NCBI GenBank assembly: GCA_018970765.1 | Contig: JAGWVT010000011.1 | Span: 1-48,059, forward strand | DNA length: 48,059 bases | Reading direction: 5' to 3' | DNA from: Actinomycetales bacterium | GTDB taxonomy: Bacteria; Actinomycetota; Actinomycetes; S36-B12 | In this document: piece after piece, positions 36,094-45,109 of the stretch | Layout of the letters: every line of letters starts with the position of its first letter | Numbering within the stretch: position 1 is the first letter of the stretch | The notes under the pieces: generated by a model | Told to the model about the DNA's origin: nothing | The model's input: only the letters and a program-made list of their open reading frames with translations | The model's database searches: none | Position numbers and translations under genes: made by a program

Positions 36094-37653
36094 AGCACCC
36101 TCGACGTTCGGAGGTGGCGGTGCGGCCTCGGCACGTTCGGCATTGCGCTTGAGCAGCAACATGCCAACCACACCAGCGACCAGCATCAGCACGGCTGAGG
36201 CCAGCATCACCGCGGTAAAGGAAGTGCCGTAACTGGTCACAGCATCCGCCAGAGCCTGCTTGCCAGTTTGCGTGGATGGGTCATCGCCGGTCTTGACGTA
36301 CTGGTTCACTGACGTTACCGCGGTACCGATCATGTCCGGCTGCACACCTGCATCAGTGAGCTTCTTGACAACACCGCCCATAGTCAGTTTGTCCACCATG
36401 ACGGTGGCCAGAGCGAATCCAATCGAGTACCAGAACTGACCAATCGTGGTTCGGGAACTGGTAACGGGGCCATACTGCGCGGGCGGCGCCTCCTTGATGA
36501 TGAGGTTGCCGAATGGAATTGATACTGAGGTTAGGCCCGCGCCGGCGAGAACTAGGCCGGGTAGGAACAGCCAGAACGACTTTTGGCCAGCAACGAGCGC
36601 CAGCAGGATAAAGCCGATCACCGTGATCAACGTGCCTACGAGGAGCGCTGTACGGTTCGACATACCCTTGGCCATTTGCCGACCCGTGAGCAGTGCACCC
36701 AGGATGCCCGCCGCAATCAAGGGAATCTGCCAGAAAGCAACATCCTGCGTCGAAACCCCCGTGACGTACTGCCACAAGTTGGTCGTCTGGAGGAATGCCA
36801 CCGCGGTGCCGAAGTTGTACACAAAGCCGGCCAGGATTGCAGCGATGAATACTGGTGACTTGAAGATGTGTACCGGGTAAAAGGCACCCTTGGCCTTCGA
36901 TTCGTAGACGAAGAATAGGGCGAGTACCACTGCGCCGCCGATGAGTGGCCCAAGCGTGGTGATCGCGGTGAGACTGCTACCCAACTGGCTCACGCCGTAA
37001 AGGAAGCCGATGATGCCCACTGCCAGGATGACCTGCCCAACGACGTCCAGGCTGGAGTTCTTCAGAGTCGGGATACGCGGCAACGTGACGGGCACCACGA
37101 AGAACGCGACGACAGAGAGCGCGGCCAGAATGATGAACCCGAATCGCCAGTCCACACCCACCAGCGCCCCACCCATGAAGGTGAAAATCATGGTGGCCAG
37201 CCCGATCACGGCACCGAACGTGCCCAGTGCCGCCGCCAATTTTCCGGGCTTGGCCACGGCGTGGATAAAGCCGAAGGCCGCTCCGTACACCGCACCTAGA
37301 CCCACGCCGGTAACCGCCTGACCGAGCAGGTAGACGGCTGACACAGGCGCCAGGCCAGAAATGGCGTTACCCGCCGCGCTGACCAGCAACGCGACCATCA
37401 GCACGTTGCGTCGACCCAACCGGTCTGCGAGGAGGCCCGTGGTGATGACCGATGCCGCGATAGCAATGGTTTGAATGCTGGCCGCCAGCGCAACTTCACC
37501 GCCGGCCATGTTCAAAGCTTTGGTGAGGCTGACCAGGGCCGTACTGTTGATGTTCGGCGCGGATCCCTGCAAAGCACCGAGTACACCCAGGAACGGGACC
37601 GCGAGCGCTAGGAATTTGGGGCCCTTGGACGCCACAGGTGCGGGTGTTGCCAT
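36076..37653 (-). CDS. MFS transporter
   Basis: 525 residues from the ATG at 37653, fixed by GGAGGAG 5 bases upstream; an open frame runs back to 37782 into the preceding gene. There are many hydrophobic helices with LLADRLGRRNVLMVALL (motif A) after helix 2 and an N-terminal region reminiscent of drug or organic-anion porters. A long polar segment near residues 440-490 precedes the last helix, as in 14-helix DHA2 proteins. The substrate cannot be told. It starts about 100 bp after the metallophosphoesterase gene on the same strand but has its own strong ribosome-binding site, so it could be independent. Confidence 0.87.
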   Translation of the reverse strand: MATPAPVASKGPKFLALAVPFLGVLGALQGSAPNINSTALVSLTKALNMAGGEVALAASIQTIAIAASVITTGLLADRLGRRNVLMVALLVSAAGNAISGLAPVSAVYLLGQAVTGVGLGAVYGAAFGFIHAVAKPGKLAAALGTFGAVIGLATMIFTFMGGALVGVDWRFGFIILAALSVVAFFVVPVTLPRIPTLKNSSLDVVGQVILAVGIIGFLYGVSQLGSSLTAITTLGPLIGGAVVLALFFVYESKAKGAFYPVHIFKSPVFIAAILAGFVYNFGTAVAFLQTTNLWQYVTGVSTQDVAFWQIPLIAAGILGALLTGRQMAKGMSNRTALLVGTLITVIGFILLALVAGQKSFWLFLPGLVLAGAGLTSVSIPFGNLIIKEAPPAQYGPVTSSRTTIGQFWYSIGFALATVMVDKLTMGGVVKKLTDAGVQPDMIGTAVTSVNQYVKTGDDPSTQTGKQALADAVTSYGTSFTAVMLASAVLMLVAGVVGMLLLKRNAERAEAAPPPPNVEGAAPATA

Positions 37654-37753
37654 TGTCTCCTCCTTTTTGAACCATTGAGGATCGTGCTTTGATGAATGAG
37701 GCCTCAGCCAATCAGCGTAGCGTCGAACATCAGAGCAGATCGATGGAAATCCC

Positions 37754-39265
37754 CTATCGTGACGCCACTGACCACCAGCCATTCAGGGCACCCCCGGCCG
37801 ATTCAGCCTTCGGCACACCGTACTGGTGGTAGTCGTTCGCGCTCAAGAGGCGCGACACCGCTGCCAAGTTGCGATGATCGTGAAGGTTCGTCAAGTTTGG
37901 CATGACCGGCGCCTGATGGTCCACCGCCGTGCTTACCACCACTACGTGCGACCCAAAATCCTCTTTCACACGGAGGATCTCAATCATGCTGCCTTGCTGC
38001 GGCCAGTCAATCAACGAAGCAGTCGTGATTTCCAGGAACGCATGTCCATTCCTGGCGTGACGAGTCAGCGAATGATGGTGCACGTGACCGGCGAGCCAGA
38101 GCACCACCTGATCCGAATCGAGCAGCAAATCCAAAACCTCATCGCGAAGGACTCGGGAAGGCGACCCTGCCGGTACGTAGTCGTTTGTCAGTGTGAACGA
38201 GGGATGATGCGAAGCAATCACAACAGGACGGTCAGTCGACTGCAACTCCCTGTCCAGCCAGGCGAACTGCGGGTGATCGAGTGACCCCTCCCAGCCACCG
38301 TAGGGATTCACGGTGTTAAGGCAAATGATGCGAAGTTCGGCAACATCCATTGCAAAGAACGTGGCTTGCGCACCAGTTGCGGTGGCGAACTCACGACCGG
38401 TTATTAAACGTCGATTGCCGTCAGCGGCCACGGCCATTCGCGGCGACTGGTCTGTGTGAATGTAGCGGGCCGGGCCGTGCTTAGCGATTGCCCAGGTGAT
38501 TTCCATGGGATCCATGCCCGGTGGCAACCCGGTCACACGTTCACCACCAACAGCCAGGGACTGTAGTTCGCTCGTTGGAGCCACAGTGCCCTGCAACAGG
38601 CCATCGTGATTACCGTAAACGCTGATCCACGGAAGACGCAGCCCCGGCGAATGCACCGGGGCCCGTGCCGCGTCCACCAACCCTGGAATTTCCGGGAACC
38701 CGTGTACGCGCGTTAGTCGATCGCGAGCTTGTCCCAACGATGGCCCATCGGGATGCCAGTAGCGATCATCCCATTGGATGTGCGGTGATCCCACCCAAGA
38801 ACTACGAATGCCATCGCCGCTGACAGGCGCCACCTCGCCACCTTGCACAATGGTCTGGTACCACTGCAGTTCGTTCTCCTGGGCGTTATCAATTAGGTCC
38901 CCGGTGAGTAAAACCACATCCGCCACGCGGTCGGTAGTGGGGCCACGTGCGTTGTCATTAACGGTCTCCACCATGGTCGCAGCCACCTGCACGGTGAGAA
39001 TCTCTTGGGGCCGGTAGGTTCCTACGTCTCCCAACGCATGTGCGTAGGGTGAATCGGGATCGCTGAATCTGTCGAGGTACTCAAGTCGAGCCGGCGACTC
39101 AGCGTCACAGATATGAACATCGCTAAGATGCCAAATAACTCCAAGGACATCCCCATGTGGAACGGGCGGGCACACCAGCGGAAGACCCGGTGTCAAATTC
39201 ACCCAGCCATACGAATTGGCAGGCCCCTTGCCGATGATGCCTCGGTCTGTGCGTCCGGGTCTCAT
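37754..39265 (-). CDS. Metallophosphoesterase coupled to an ABC importer
   Basis: 503 residues. The calcineurin-like di-metal motifs are all visible: HLSDVHICD (Asp49, His51), LLTGDLIDN, YGNHDG, ASHHPS and AGHVHHH. Long inserts between them place it in the large actinobacterial metallophosphoesterase group (it resembles the PPA1498/TIGR03767 type). No signal peptide is seen, so it is probably cytoplasmic. Its ATG at 39265 overlaps the stop of the ABC ATPase gene (ATGA), which ties it to the importer. The simplest reading is that the transporter brings in a phosphate ester or phosphonate-like compound that this enzyme hydrolyses (inference). Confidence 0.88.
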   Translation of the reverse strand: MRPGRTDRGIIGKGPANSYGWVNLTPGLPLVCPPVPHGDVLGVIWHLSDVHICDAESPARLEYLDRFSDPDSPYAHALGDVGTYRPQEILTVQVAATMVETVNDNARGPTTDRVADVVLLTGDLIDNAQENELQWYQTIVQGGEVAPVSGDGIRSSWVGSPHIQWDDRYWHPDGPSLGQARDRLTRVHGFPEIPGLVDAARAPVHSPGLRLPWISVYGNHDGLLQGTVAPTSELQSLAVGGERVTGLPPGMDPMEITWAIAKHGPARYIHTDQSPRMAVAADGNRRLITGREFATATGAQATFFAMDVAELRIICLNTVNPYGGWEGSLDHPQFAWLDRELQSTDRPVVIASHHPSFTLTNDYVPAGSPSRVLRDEVLDLLLDSDQVVLWLAGHVHHHSLTRHARNGHAFLEITTASLIDWPQQGSMIEILRVKEDFGSHVVVVSTAVDHQAPVMPNLTNLHDHRNLAAVSRLLSANDYHQYGVPKAESAGGALNGWWSVASR

Positions 39266-40299
39266 TCAGACAGCACAACGACACGACTTACATCGGCGCG
39301 GAGACCTACCTCAACCGGCCCATTGATAACTAGGTCGCGGGCATCGGCGCTAATGAGATCAGCCACCAACTTGCCCAGCTGCTCGTCGTGAAGGCTTACC
39401 CTCGTGATGGGGCCCAAAAAGGCCACTGACTGGACAGTAGCTGAACCTCGACCGGCGTCAATCGTGACATCCTCGGGTCTGATCGCAACCAAAGCCTCCT
39501 CGCCTCCAGCCGACGCGCGTGATCCAGTGACAGACCTACCCATAACTGACCAACGACCGGAATCGGTTGCTCGGGCAGGAATCCGATTCATTGATCCAAC
39601 AAACCCCGCCACAAACGCATTCACGGGATCGCGATAAAGCTCGGCCGGTGGCGCGAGTTGCTCGAGACGCCCTTGGCTCATCACACCAACCTGGTCAGCA
39701 ATAGCCAGTGCCTCATGCTGGTCGTGTGTGACGAAGAGCGTAGTAATGCCAAGCTCGCGTTGTAGGCGGCGGATCTCATCGCGGAGTGATTCTCGTACTT
39801 TCGCATCAAGTGCAGAAAGAGGCTCATCTAACAGCAGCAGTCTTGGTTCAGTTGCAACTGCACGTGCCAGAGCAACACGCTGCTTCTGCCCACCGGACAT
39901 CTGGTGTGGATACTTGTCGGCATGGGCCTGCAGATCGGTGAGTGTAATCAGTCGGTCTACCGTCGCAGTGCGCTCCACGGCGGACTTTCGCTGAATTCGC
40001 AATCCAAAGCCGATGTTCTCACGTGCAGTCATATTGGGAAACAGGCTGTAATCTTGAAAGACCATGCCGACACGACGCTTCTCAACCGGTTGACTGAGAA
40101 AGTTCTCGCCGTCGACGGTGACACTGCCTTGCTCGGGCTGCTCGAATCCGGCGAGGATACGCAGAGCAGTTGTCTTGCCACAACCGCTTGGACCCAGCAG
40201 GCATACCAGTTGACCCGACTCAATGGTCAACGAAAAATCATCAAGCGCGATCGTTGACCCGAATACTTTGCGGATCCCGGTCATCTGGACCGTTGTCAC
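39262..40299 (-). CDS. ABC transporter ATP-binding protein (PotA/FbpC-like)
   Basis: 345 residues from the GTG at 40299, chosen because GGAGGAACT directly precedes it; the frame is open to 40356 inside the permease gene. The Walker A is GPSGCGKTT, the Q-loop VFQDYSLFP, the signature MSGGQKQRVALARA, the Walker B LLLLDEPLSALD and the H-loop FVTHDQ. A C-terminal TOBE-type regulatory domain follows after about residue 240. It energises the two permeases encoded upstream. The family takes up polyamines, ferric iron, thiamine, sulfate or 2-aminoethylphosphonate. The downstream metallophosphoesterase start overlaps its stop. Confidence 0.95.
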   Translation of the reverse strand: MTTVQMTGIRKVFGSTIALDDFSLTIESGQLVCLLGPSGCGKTTALRILAGFEQPEQGSVTVDGENFLSQPVEKRRVGMVFQDYSLFPNMTARENIGFGLRIQRKSAVERTATVDRLITLTDLQAHADKYPHQMSGGQKQRVALARAVATEPRLLLLDEPLSALDAKVRESLRDEIRRLQRELGITTLFVTHDQHEALAIADQVGVMSQGRLEQLAPPAELYRDPVNAFVAGFVGSMNRIPARATDSGRWSVMGRSVTGSRASAGGEEALVAIRPEDVTIDAGRGSATVQSVAFLGPITRVSLHDEQLGKLVADLISADARDLVINGPVEVGLRADVSRVVVLSE

Positions 40300-40309
40300 A
40301 GTTCCTCCA

Positions 40310-41173
40310 CTAGATGCCTGCTGCCTGGACAGCGATTCCACGGCGACGCAGGCCACGCACGATGATCCACAGCAGGGCTGCGGTTAAGACCATCACGACT
40401 AGGGCCAGCGCTAACCCCCCTCGGGGATTTCCCTTCTGATACACCAGCATCATGACTGGCAGTGTTTCCTTGAGCAGTAGCGACGCAAACGCGAATTCAC
40501 CGAGCACCAGCGCTCCAGTCAGGCCCGCTGCCGCAATCATCGAGGCCCGCAGGTTGGGAATCAGAATGCGAAACACGATGGTCCACAATGATGCACCTAG
40601 ACTTCGTCCAGCCTCGTAGAGCGTGCGAGCGTTGATTGCCCTGAGTCCGTTATCCAGCGCACGATAGGTAAACGGCATCGACCACATCGCATAGAAGGGA
40701 ACCAGGCTTAGGTCACTGGCCAAGAACCAAGGAACCGTGGACCGGAAGGTCGCTGCGACACCCACCACCAGAGCGATCGGCGGAATAACCCATGGGAGCA
40801 ATGTCACCGCAGTCAAGGCCGGCCGAGTCCGCGGACTGCGCACCTCGACGACTACCGCCAGGGGCAGGAGCAATACAAAATTCAAGACGATGGTCAGGAC
40901 CACCAGAGTGAGGCTGACCCGTACCGACTCCAGAATGATCGGGTCCGTCATTGCACTCCACAGCCCTGACACGCCCCAGCCTGTAAACATGGTTTCCGGT
41001 GTCAGGAGTGCCGTAGGCACCGACTGGAAGGCAAAACGAGCCATAGCAATCAACGGCACGAGGAAGTAGGCGGCGAGCAATGCCAGGAAGGTCCAGCGCA
41101 ATGCCGAGGCCGTACGGCCTGCTCCGACTCGCCTGTTGCCTGGCGAAACCCACGTTATGGACGAGGCTGTCAT
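40310..41173 (-). CDS. ABC transporter permease (second)
   Basis: 287 residues from the ATG at 41173, which overlaps the stop of the first permease gene (ATGA). There are about six transmembrane helices, with the inner-membrane coupling loop EAGRSLGASLWTIVFRILIPNLRAS (the EAA motif that contacts the ATPase). It is a PotC/PhnV-type subunit. A longer open frame upstream is only the other frame of the first permease. The downstream ATPase gene starts 11 bp after the stop. Confidence 0.93.
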   Translation of the reverse strand: MTASSITWVSPGNRRVGAGRTASALRWTFLALLAAYFLVPLIAMARFAFQSVPTALLTPETMFTGWGVSGLWSAMTDPIILESVRVSLTLVVLTIVLNFVLLLPLAVVVEVRSPRTRPALTAVTLLPWVIPPIALVVGVAATFRSTVPWFLASDLSLVPFYAMWSMPFTYRALDNGLRAINARTLYEAGRSLGASLWTIVFRILIPNLRASMIAAAGLTGALVLGEFAFASLLLKETLPVMMLVYQKGNPRGGLALALVVMVLTAALLWIIVRGLRRRGIAVQAAGI

Positions 41174-42018
41174 GACTGAGCCCACCGCGCCGTCCTTCGC
41201 TGCAGCAGGGTCATCCCGATGAGTGCAACCAGGAGCAGCAGAATCACCCAGGCGACAATCGCATAGCCCAGGTCCTCCTCGCCACTGATGACATTTCCCT
41301 GGAGCAGGAAGCGAATCTGCAGCGGGACCAACTGCCCGCCTGAATTGAGCACGTATGCAGTGGCGTAGGCGCTGAATGCATTCACGAAAAGCAGCAGGAC
41401 GCCGCCGAGCGTGGCCGGGATGAGGAGTGGGATTCCTACCCGGCGCCAATAAGTGAACGAGGAGGCCCCCATTACCGCAGCCGCTTCGCGCCAGGTATCG
41501 CGCAATCCGTGAACGGCGGGCATCATCACCAAGAACATAAGAGGTATCTGAAAGTACAGATAGACGATGACTAGGCCCCAAAAGCCCGAGACGGAGATCC
41601 CTGCCTCGACTGGATCAAACCCGACTTGCTTCAGCAACTTTGTCAGCAACCCCTGAGTACCTATCGTTGCGATGAACGCAAAAGCTAGTGGCACACCGCC
41701 GAGTTGTGAGGCTACCGCCGACCAGGAGTCAGCCGTGGAGCGCAGCCAGGCAGGTCGCTGGGTATATCGCAGGGTCAAAGCCAGCACAGTGCCAAGGATC
41801 CCACCCAGAATTGCGCTCACACCGGACAGTTGAATCGAATTAATGAAGCTTGTGCGGTACGACCCACTCATCGCTCGAAGAAGAGAGTCGAATCCGAACC
41901 TGCCGCCGGGCGTGATGGCTTCCCACATTGCCACAGCTGTGGGTAGCAGCAGAAAGACAAAGACGAAGGCGAGAAATGGCGCAGCAACAATCAGCGCTGC
42001 TCGCGTCTCACGGCGCAC
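41170..42018 (-). CDS. ABC transporter permease (first)
   Basis: 282 residues from a GTG at 42018 with AGGAG upstream. A first helix (ALIVAAPFLAFVFVFLLLPTAVAMW) and about five more follow, with the EAA loop REAAAVMGASSFTYWRRVGIPLLIPA. It is a PotB/PhnU-type subunit that forms the channel with the second permease. It lies 84 bp downstream of the lipoprotein gene on the same strand. Confidence 0.93.
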   Translation of the reverse strand: MRRETRAALIVAAPFLAFVFVFLLLPTAVAMWEAITPGGRFGFDSLLRAMSGSYRTSFINSIQLSGVSAILGGILGTVLALTLRYTQRPAWLRSTADSWSAVASQLGGVPLAFAFIATIGTQGLLTKLLKQVGFDPVEAGISVSGFWGLVIVYLYFQIPLMFLVMMPAVHGLRDTWREAAAVMGASSFTYWRRVGIPLLIPATLGGVLLLFVNAFSAYATAYVLNSGGQLVPLQIRFLLQGNVISGEEDLGYAIVAWVILLLLVALIGMTLLQRRTARWAQS

Positions 42019-42102
42019 GTTTCACTCCTCTGATGTAGAGCCGTGCGGGCCAGAGTACGAATTCCAGCCCGCACGGCTCCCATGACCGCCGCTAACTATT
42101 CC

Positions 42103-43266
42103 TTACTTATCCGCCACCATGGGGCCCCAGTTTTCGGTGAGCTGGGCCTTCATGGCATCCACCTGTGCCGGCGTCGGGAAGGCAATCTGCGCCAGCTGCT
42201 CCGCCGTGGGCAGCTTCGCCTGCATCTCGGGCGTGATCAGGCCTGCCTCTTGAAGGGCCGCGAGGCGAGCCGGGACAGCACCGCCCTCGATGTAGCCCAG
42301 CGCACCTGCATCACCGGTGATGTGCTCCATCCACAGCCGAGCGGCGCACGGATGGACCGGATCAGAGACCACCGACTGTGCGTAGTAGCCACCGTAGAAC
42401 CCGTCGGTCGGAATCTTGATTTGGAAGTCAAACCCGGCCTCCTGCAAGGCTGGAACCAGACCTGGGAAGTTGTAGGTCCAGTCCAATGCAATCGGCACGT
42501 CACCGGAGAGCACCGCGGCCTCAGTCACGTCAATGACCTGCAGGTTACCGGCCTCCTTGAGCTTGGCGAAGTACTCGATGCCAGGCATCAGATCGTCAAA
42601 TGAGCCACCATTAGCCAACGAGGCGGCAACGACCGCAGCAAATGCTGCTCCAGCCTCACGCGGATCACCATTTAACGTAACCATTCCCTTGTACTCGGGC
42701 TTGAGCAGGTCGGCAAAGCTCGTTGGCACATTAGGAACCAACGTCGCATTTGTCGCGATGGACATGATTCCGTAGTACGAACCAATCCAGTTACCGTTTG
42801 CATCCTTCAGGTTGTCTGGAATCTGGTCCCAGTTGGTGGTCTTATATGGCTCAACCAAACCCTCATCAATGGCTTGCTGAGTGAATGACGGGCCGATGTC
42901 GATTGAGTCTGGCTTGTCTGGCTGGCCCTGCAGCGTGGTGACTGCTGTGAGCTCATCTGCTGATGATGCATCGGGATTGGCTACCGGCGCCTCGATCCCA
43001 TAGGTCTCGCGGAATGACTTCAAGATCCCGCCGTAGTTCGCCCACGTATCAGGAAGGGCAATGAGATTGACCTGGCCCTCCGCTTGGGCAGCCGCAGCAA
43101 TTTCCTCAACGGTGGTACCACAGGAATCACCCGCTGCTGCTGCTTCGGAGGCCGCCGCTGACTGCGCGGGCGCCGATTCCGTAGACGTGGTCGTGCCACT
43201 CGAGCAGGCGGCCAAAAGCGCGACACCTGCTAACAGAGGCAGAACCCGAGATATGGACTTTCTCAT
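42103..43266 (-). CDS. ABC transporter substrate-binding lipoprotein
   Basis: 387 residues from the ATG at 43266 with AGGAGG upstream. The N terminus has a lipoprotein signal, MRKSIS...LLAGVALLAAC, with Cys21 to be lipidated, then an Ala/Ser/Glu-rich linker. The mature part is a type II periplasmic-binding fold of the iron/thiamine/polyamine/2-aminoethylphosphonate group: EGQVNLIALPDTWANYGGILKSF, DSIDIGPSFTQQAIDEGLV, FADLLKPEYKGMVTLNGDPR and ALDWTYNFPGL. It captures the substrate outside the membrane and is the first gene of the importer operon. Substrate is unresolved; the coupled phosphoesterase hints at a phosphorylated compound. Confidence 0.93.
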   Translation of the reverse strand: MRKSISRVLPLLAGVALLAACSSGTTTSTESAPAQSAAASEAAAAGDSCGTTVEEIAAAAQAEGQVNLIALPDTWANYGGILKSFRETYGIEAPVANPDASSADELTAVTTLQGQPDKPDSIDIGPSFTQQAIDEGLVEPYKTTNWDQIPDNLKDANGNWIGSYYGIMSIATNATLVPNVPTSFADLLKPEYKGMVTLNGDPREAGAAFAAVVAASLANGGSFDDLMPGIEYFAKLKEAGNLQVIDVTEAAVLSGDVPIALDWTYNFPGLVPALQEAGFDFQIKIPTDGFYGGYYAQSVVSDPVHPCAARLWMEHITGDAGALGYIEGGAVPARLAALQEAGLITPEMQAKLPTAEQLAQIAFPTPAQVDAMKAQLTENWGPMVADK

Positions 43267-43417
43267 GCAATGTCCTCCTGAATGTCCGAGGTACCCGTCG
43301 CGGGTCCCCGTTTGGAACTTACTGACCCAGTCATCCTGGCCGGGGCCGGTTGCCAAAGTTTGACCCTCACAGACCTGTCAGGCGAACGAATGATGAACGA
43401 CTTATGCCCGAAATTGC

Positions 43418-43450
43418 CCAAAAATGAGTCGACCAGGTCGGTATTTTTGG
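43418..43450. promoter_or_regulatory. Composite inverted repeat upstream of the ABC importer operon
   Basis: Outer arms CCAAAAAT (43418-43425) and ATTTTTGG (43443-43450) flank an inner perfect dyad CGACC-A-GGTCG (43430-43440), nested with a two-base offset. It lies about 150 bp upstream of the lipoprotein start and 51 bp upstream of the rightward unknown gene, within the 235-bp divergent gap. It could be an operator or an RNA stem-loop; no known consensus is recognised. Confidence 0.5.
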
Positions 43451-43501
43451 CTGGTGACTGCCGCAGCACTCAGACTCTTGGAAAGCGACATCGCATAAAC
43501 C

Positions 43502-44362
43502 ATGGAGGGGAATCGGAACCACATCTGGCCCACGGCCATGCAATGGGGAGAGCGCCTGTACGCAATTCAAGCCGAGCCGGACATCGTCACCCGCAACCTT
43601 CGCATTACTGAGATGTACGCCGACCTGTCGCTCGCTATGAGTGCTCTTCTTGGCGATGTCGATGCCAACTGGCTCACCTTTGGTCTATGGGCAAGCAGAA
43701 CGGCAGGTGCTTATATCCGGGGTGAGGCCACTTGGGTTGATTGGGGCCGCGAGGCAGTGGCTGCCGGCAATCTCGCGATCATCGAAGACATCGCCCCGTG
43801 CTTTATTGCATATCTCGGTACGTGCAGACCCGTCCCTCAGGATCTGAGTCACCCTGTGGCGCAGGCGGGTCTGGCTCGTATTCGCGAATTCCCCCACCTG
43901 CAGAATGCCTTTGACAGGTACGAGCGAGCGCGCCAGCGAAAAGCTGATCCCAGCGACGCAATCCGCGCTCAGCAGATTCTGTCGGCCAACATCCACATTG
44001 CGTACCACGAACAGGCACTAGCTGATCGATTTGTAGATGCCGCAATACCCCTCGGTGGCGGTTTCGGAATTGTCGCCACACGGTTTGTGACACTGTTGCT
44101 GCCACACACCGAACTCCACCTTGGGCGCCCGCTTGAACCCCCCGCTTACCTCAACGGCAGACAATGGCCCGAAGTACTAGATGAGCTTGACGACCCTGAT
44201 CTGCAGGAACTCTATGCGGCGTTCAAACACACTCCGCATGATGTTCAGGCCAGCGCTGCGCGAAGTTGGGAGGATTTTGATGAACGCATGGGGTATATCG
44301 CCACCTTCTTTCGCGCCTATCAGCGTGACCCAGCGCTCATACCAGTATCAATGTCGAAATGA
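43502..44362 (+). CDS. Conserved protein of unknown function
   Basis: 286 residues, mostly alpha-helical by eye. I do not recognise a named domain. Conspicuous segments are NLRITEMYADLSLAM, ANWLTFGLWASRTAGAYIRGE, NIHIAYHEQALADRFVDAA and SWEDFDERMGYIATFFRAY. The HIAYHEQ segment holds two His and a Glu, and the Trp-rich ANWLTFGLWAS is striking; together they could suggest a metal- or heme-dependent helical enzyme, but this is speculation. There is no signal peptide. It diverges from the ABC importer across the composite dyad and converges on the DUF4287 gene. The ribosome-binding site is weak. Confidence 0.8.
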   Translation: MEGNRNHIWPTAMQWGERLYAIQAEPDIVTRNLRITEMYADLSLAMSALLGDVDANWLTFGLWASRTAGAYIRGEATWVDWGREAVAAGNLAIIEDIAPCFIAYLGTCRPVPQDLSHPVAQAGLARIREFPHLQNAFDRYERARQRKADPSDAIRAQQILSANIHIAYHEQALADRFVDAAIPLGGGFGIVATRFVTLLLPHTELHLGRPLEPPAYLNGRQWPEVLDELDDPDLQELYAAFKHTPHDVQASAARSWEDFDERMGYIATFFRAYQRDPALIPVSMSK

Positions 44363-44475
44363 GTACATTCCTCATCATTAGTCCTGAACCTGCTAAGTAA
44401 ACGAAACCGCAGAGGGACTGTTGCAGAGCAACTCTCCGGCTTACTTGGGCAGTAATTGCAAGACTAGGACCGGAA

Positions 44476-45033
44476 TCAGTCGCTGCCCTCTGCTATCCGC
44501 GCGGCAACCATGTCACGCAGAAGTTCGACATCGACCTTCCAGTCGATGGGCACTCGGATGGTCTTCTTGTTCACCTGCAGATCCGCTAGGCGCGGTCGGA
44601 ACTCGTCAATGACATCCACACTCCATGGCGACATGAGGATGTGGTTCTTGAAGACCGAAATACCGAAGATGTACTGCTTGTCGAGTTTGACCATCGGCTG
44701 ATTCCAGGCCATCACCACTTCGGCGGTCCGGTACTTACTCGTAATGGCCTTGAGAATTGCTCGAGCAGTCTTGCGCTGGCCGGCGTCGAACTGCTCGAGA
44801 TAATCGTCAAGAGTTTCGTAACGTTTGGACGTCGTTGAGCCTCGGGTATACAGAACCAGCGCATTTGCGTGCTCGCGCGTGAAACCGAAATTCTCGCGCA
44901 GGAATGCCACCTGCTCGGGGTACTTGCGGTCGCTGACCACCTTCATCCTGGTGAACCAGTACTTCATCGGCTTGCCGTACTTGGCCTCAATGGCCGGAAA
45001 GTACGCAGAGCGATCTCCACTTCGCGCAACCAT
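44476..45033 (-). CDS. DUF4287 plus DUF1801 domain protein
   Basis: 185 residues. Residues about 1-75 match the DUF4287 pattern (YWFTRMKVVSDRKYPEQVAFLRENFGFTREHANALV) and residues 75-180 the DUF1801/YdhG pattern (YLEQFDAGQRKTARAILKAI, MAWNQPMVKLDKQYIFGISVFKNHILMSPW). Both are small domains of unknown biochemical role, common in soil actinobacteria, often found together and predicted cytoplasmic. The start at 45033 faces the divergent decarboxylase gene across a 76-bp gap. The 113-bp gap to the convergent gene on the other side holds only a very short stem (GTTGC/GCAAC). Confidence 0.8.
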   Translation of the reverse strand: MVARSGDRSAYFPAIEAKYGKPMKYWFTRMKVVSDRKYPEQVAFLRENFGFTREHANALVLYTRGSTTSKRYETLDDYLEQFDAGQRKTARAILKAITSKYRTAEVVMAWNQPMVKLDKQYIFGISVFKNHILMSPWSVDVIDEFRPRLADLQVNKKTIRVPIDWKVDVELLRDMVAARIAEGSD

Positions 45034-45109
45034 GTGTGCAGCGTAATAGCAGCCGATTGCCAGATGCCCCAGCCACGGCCGCCGTGTCTGTGCTCGCTAT
45101 GTTCGGCAG

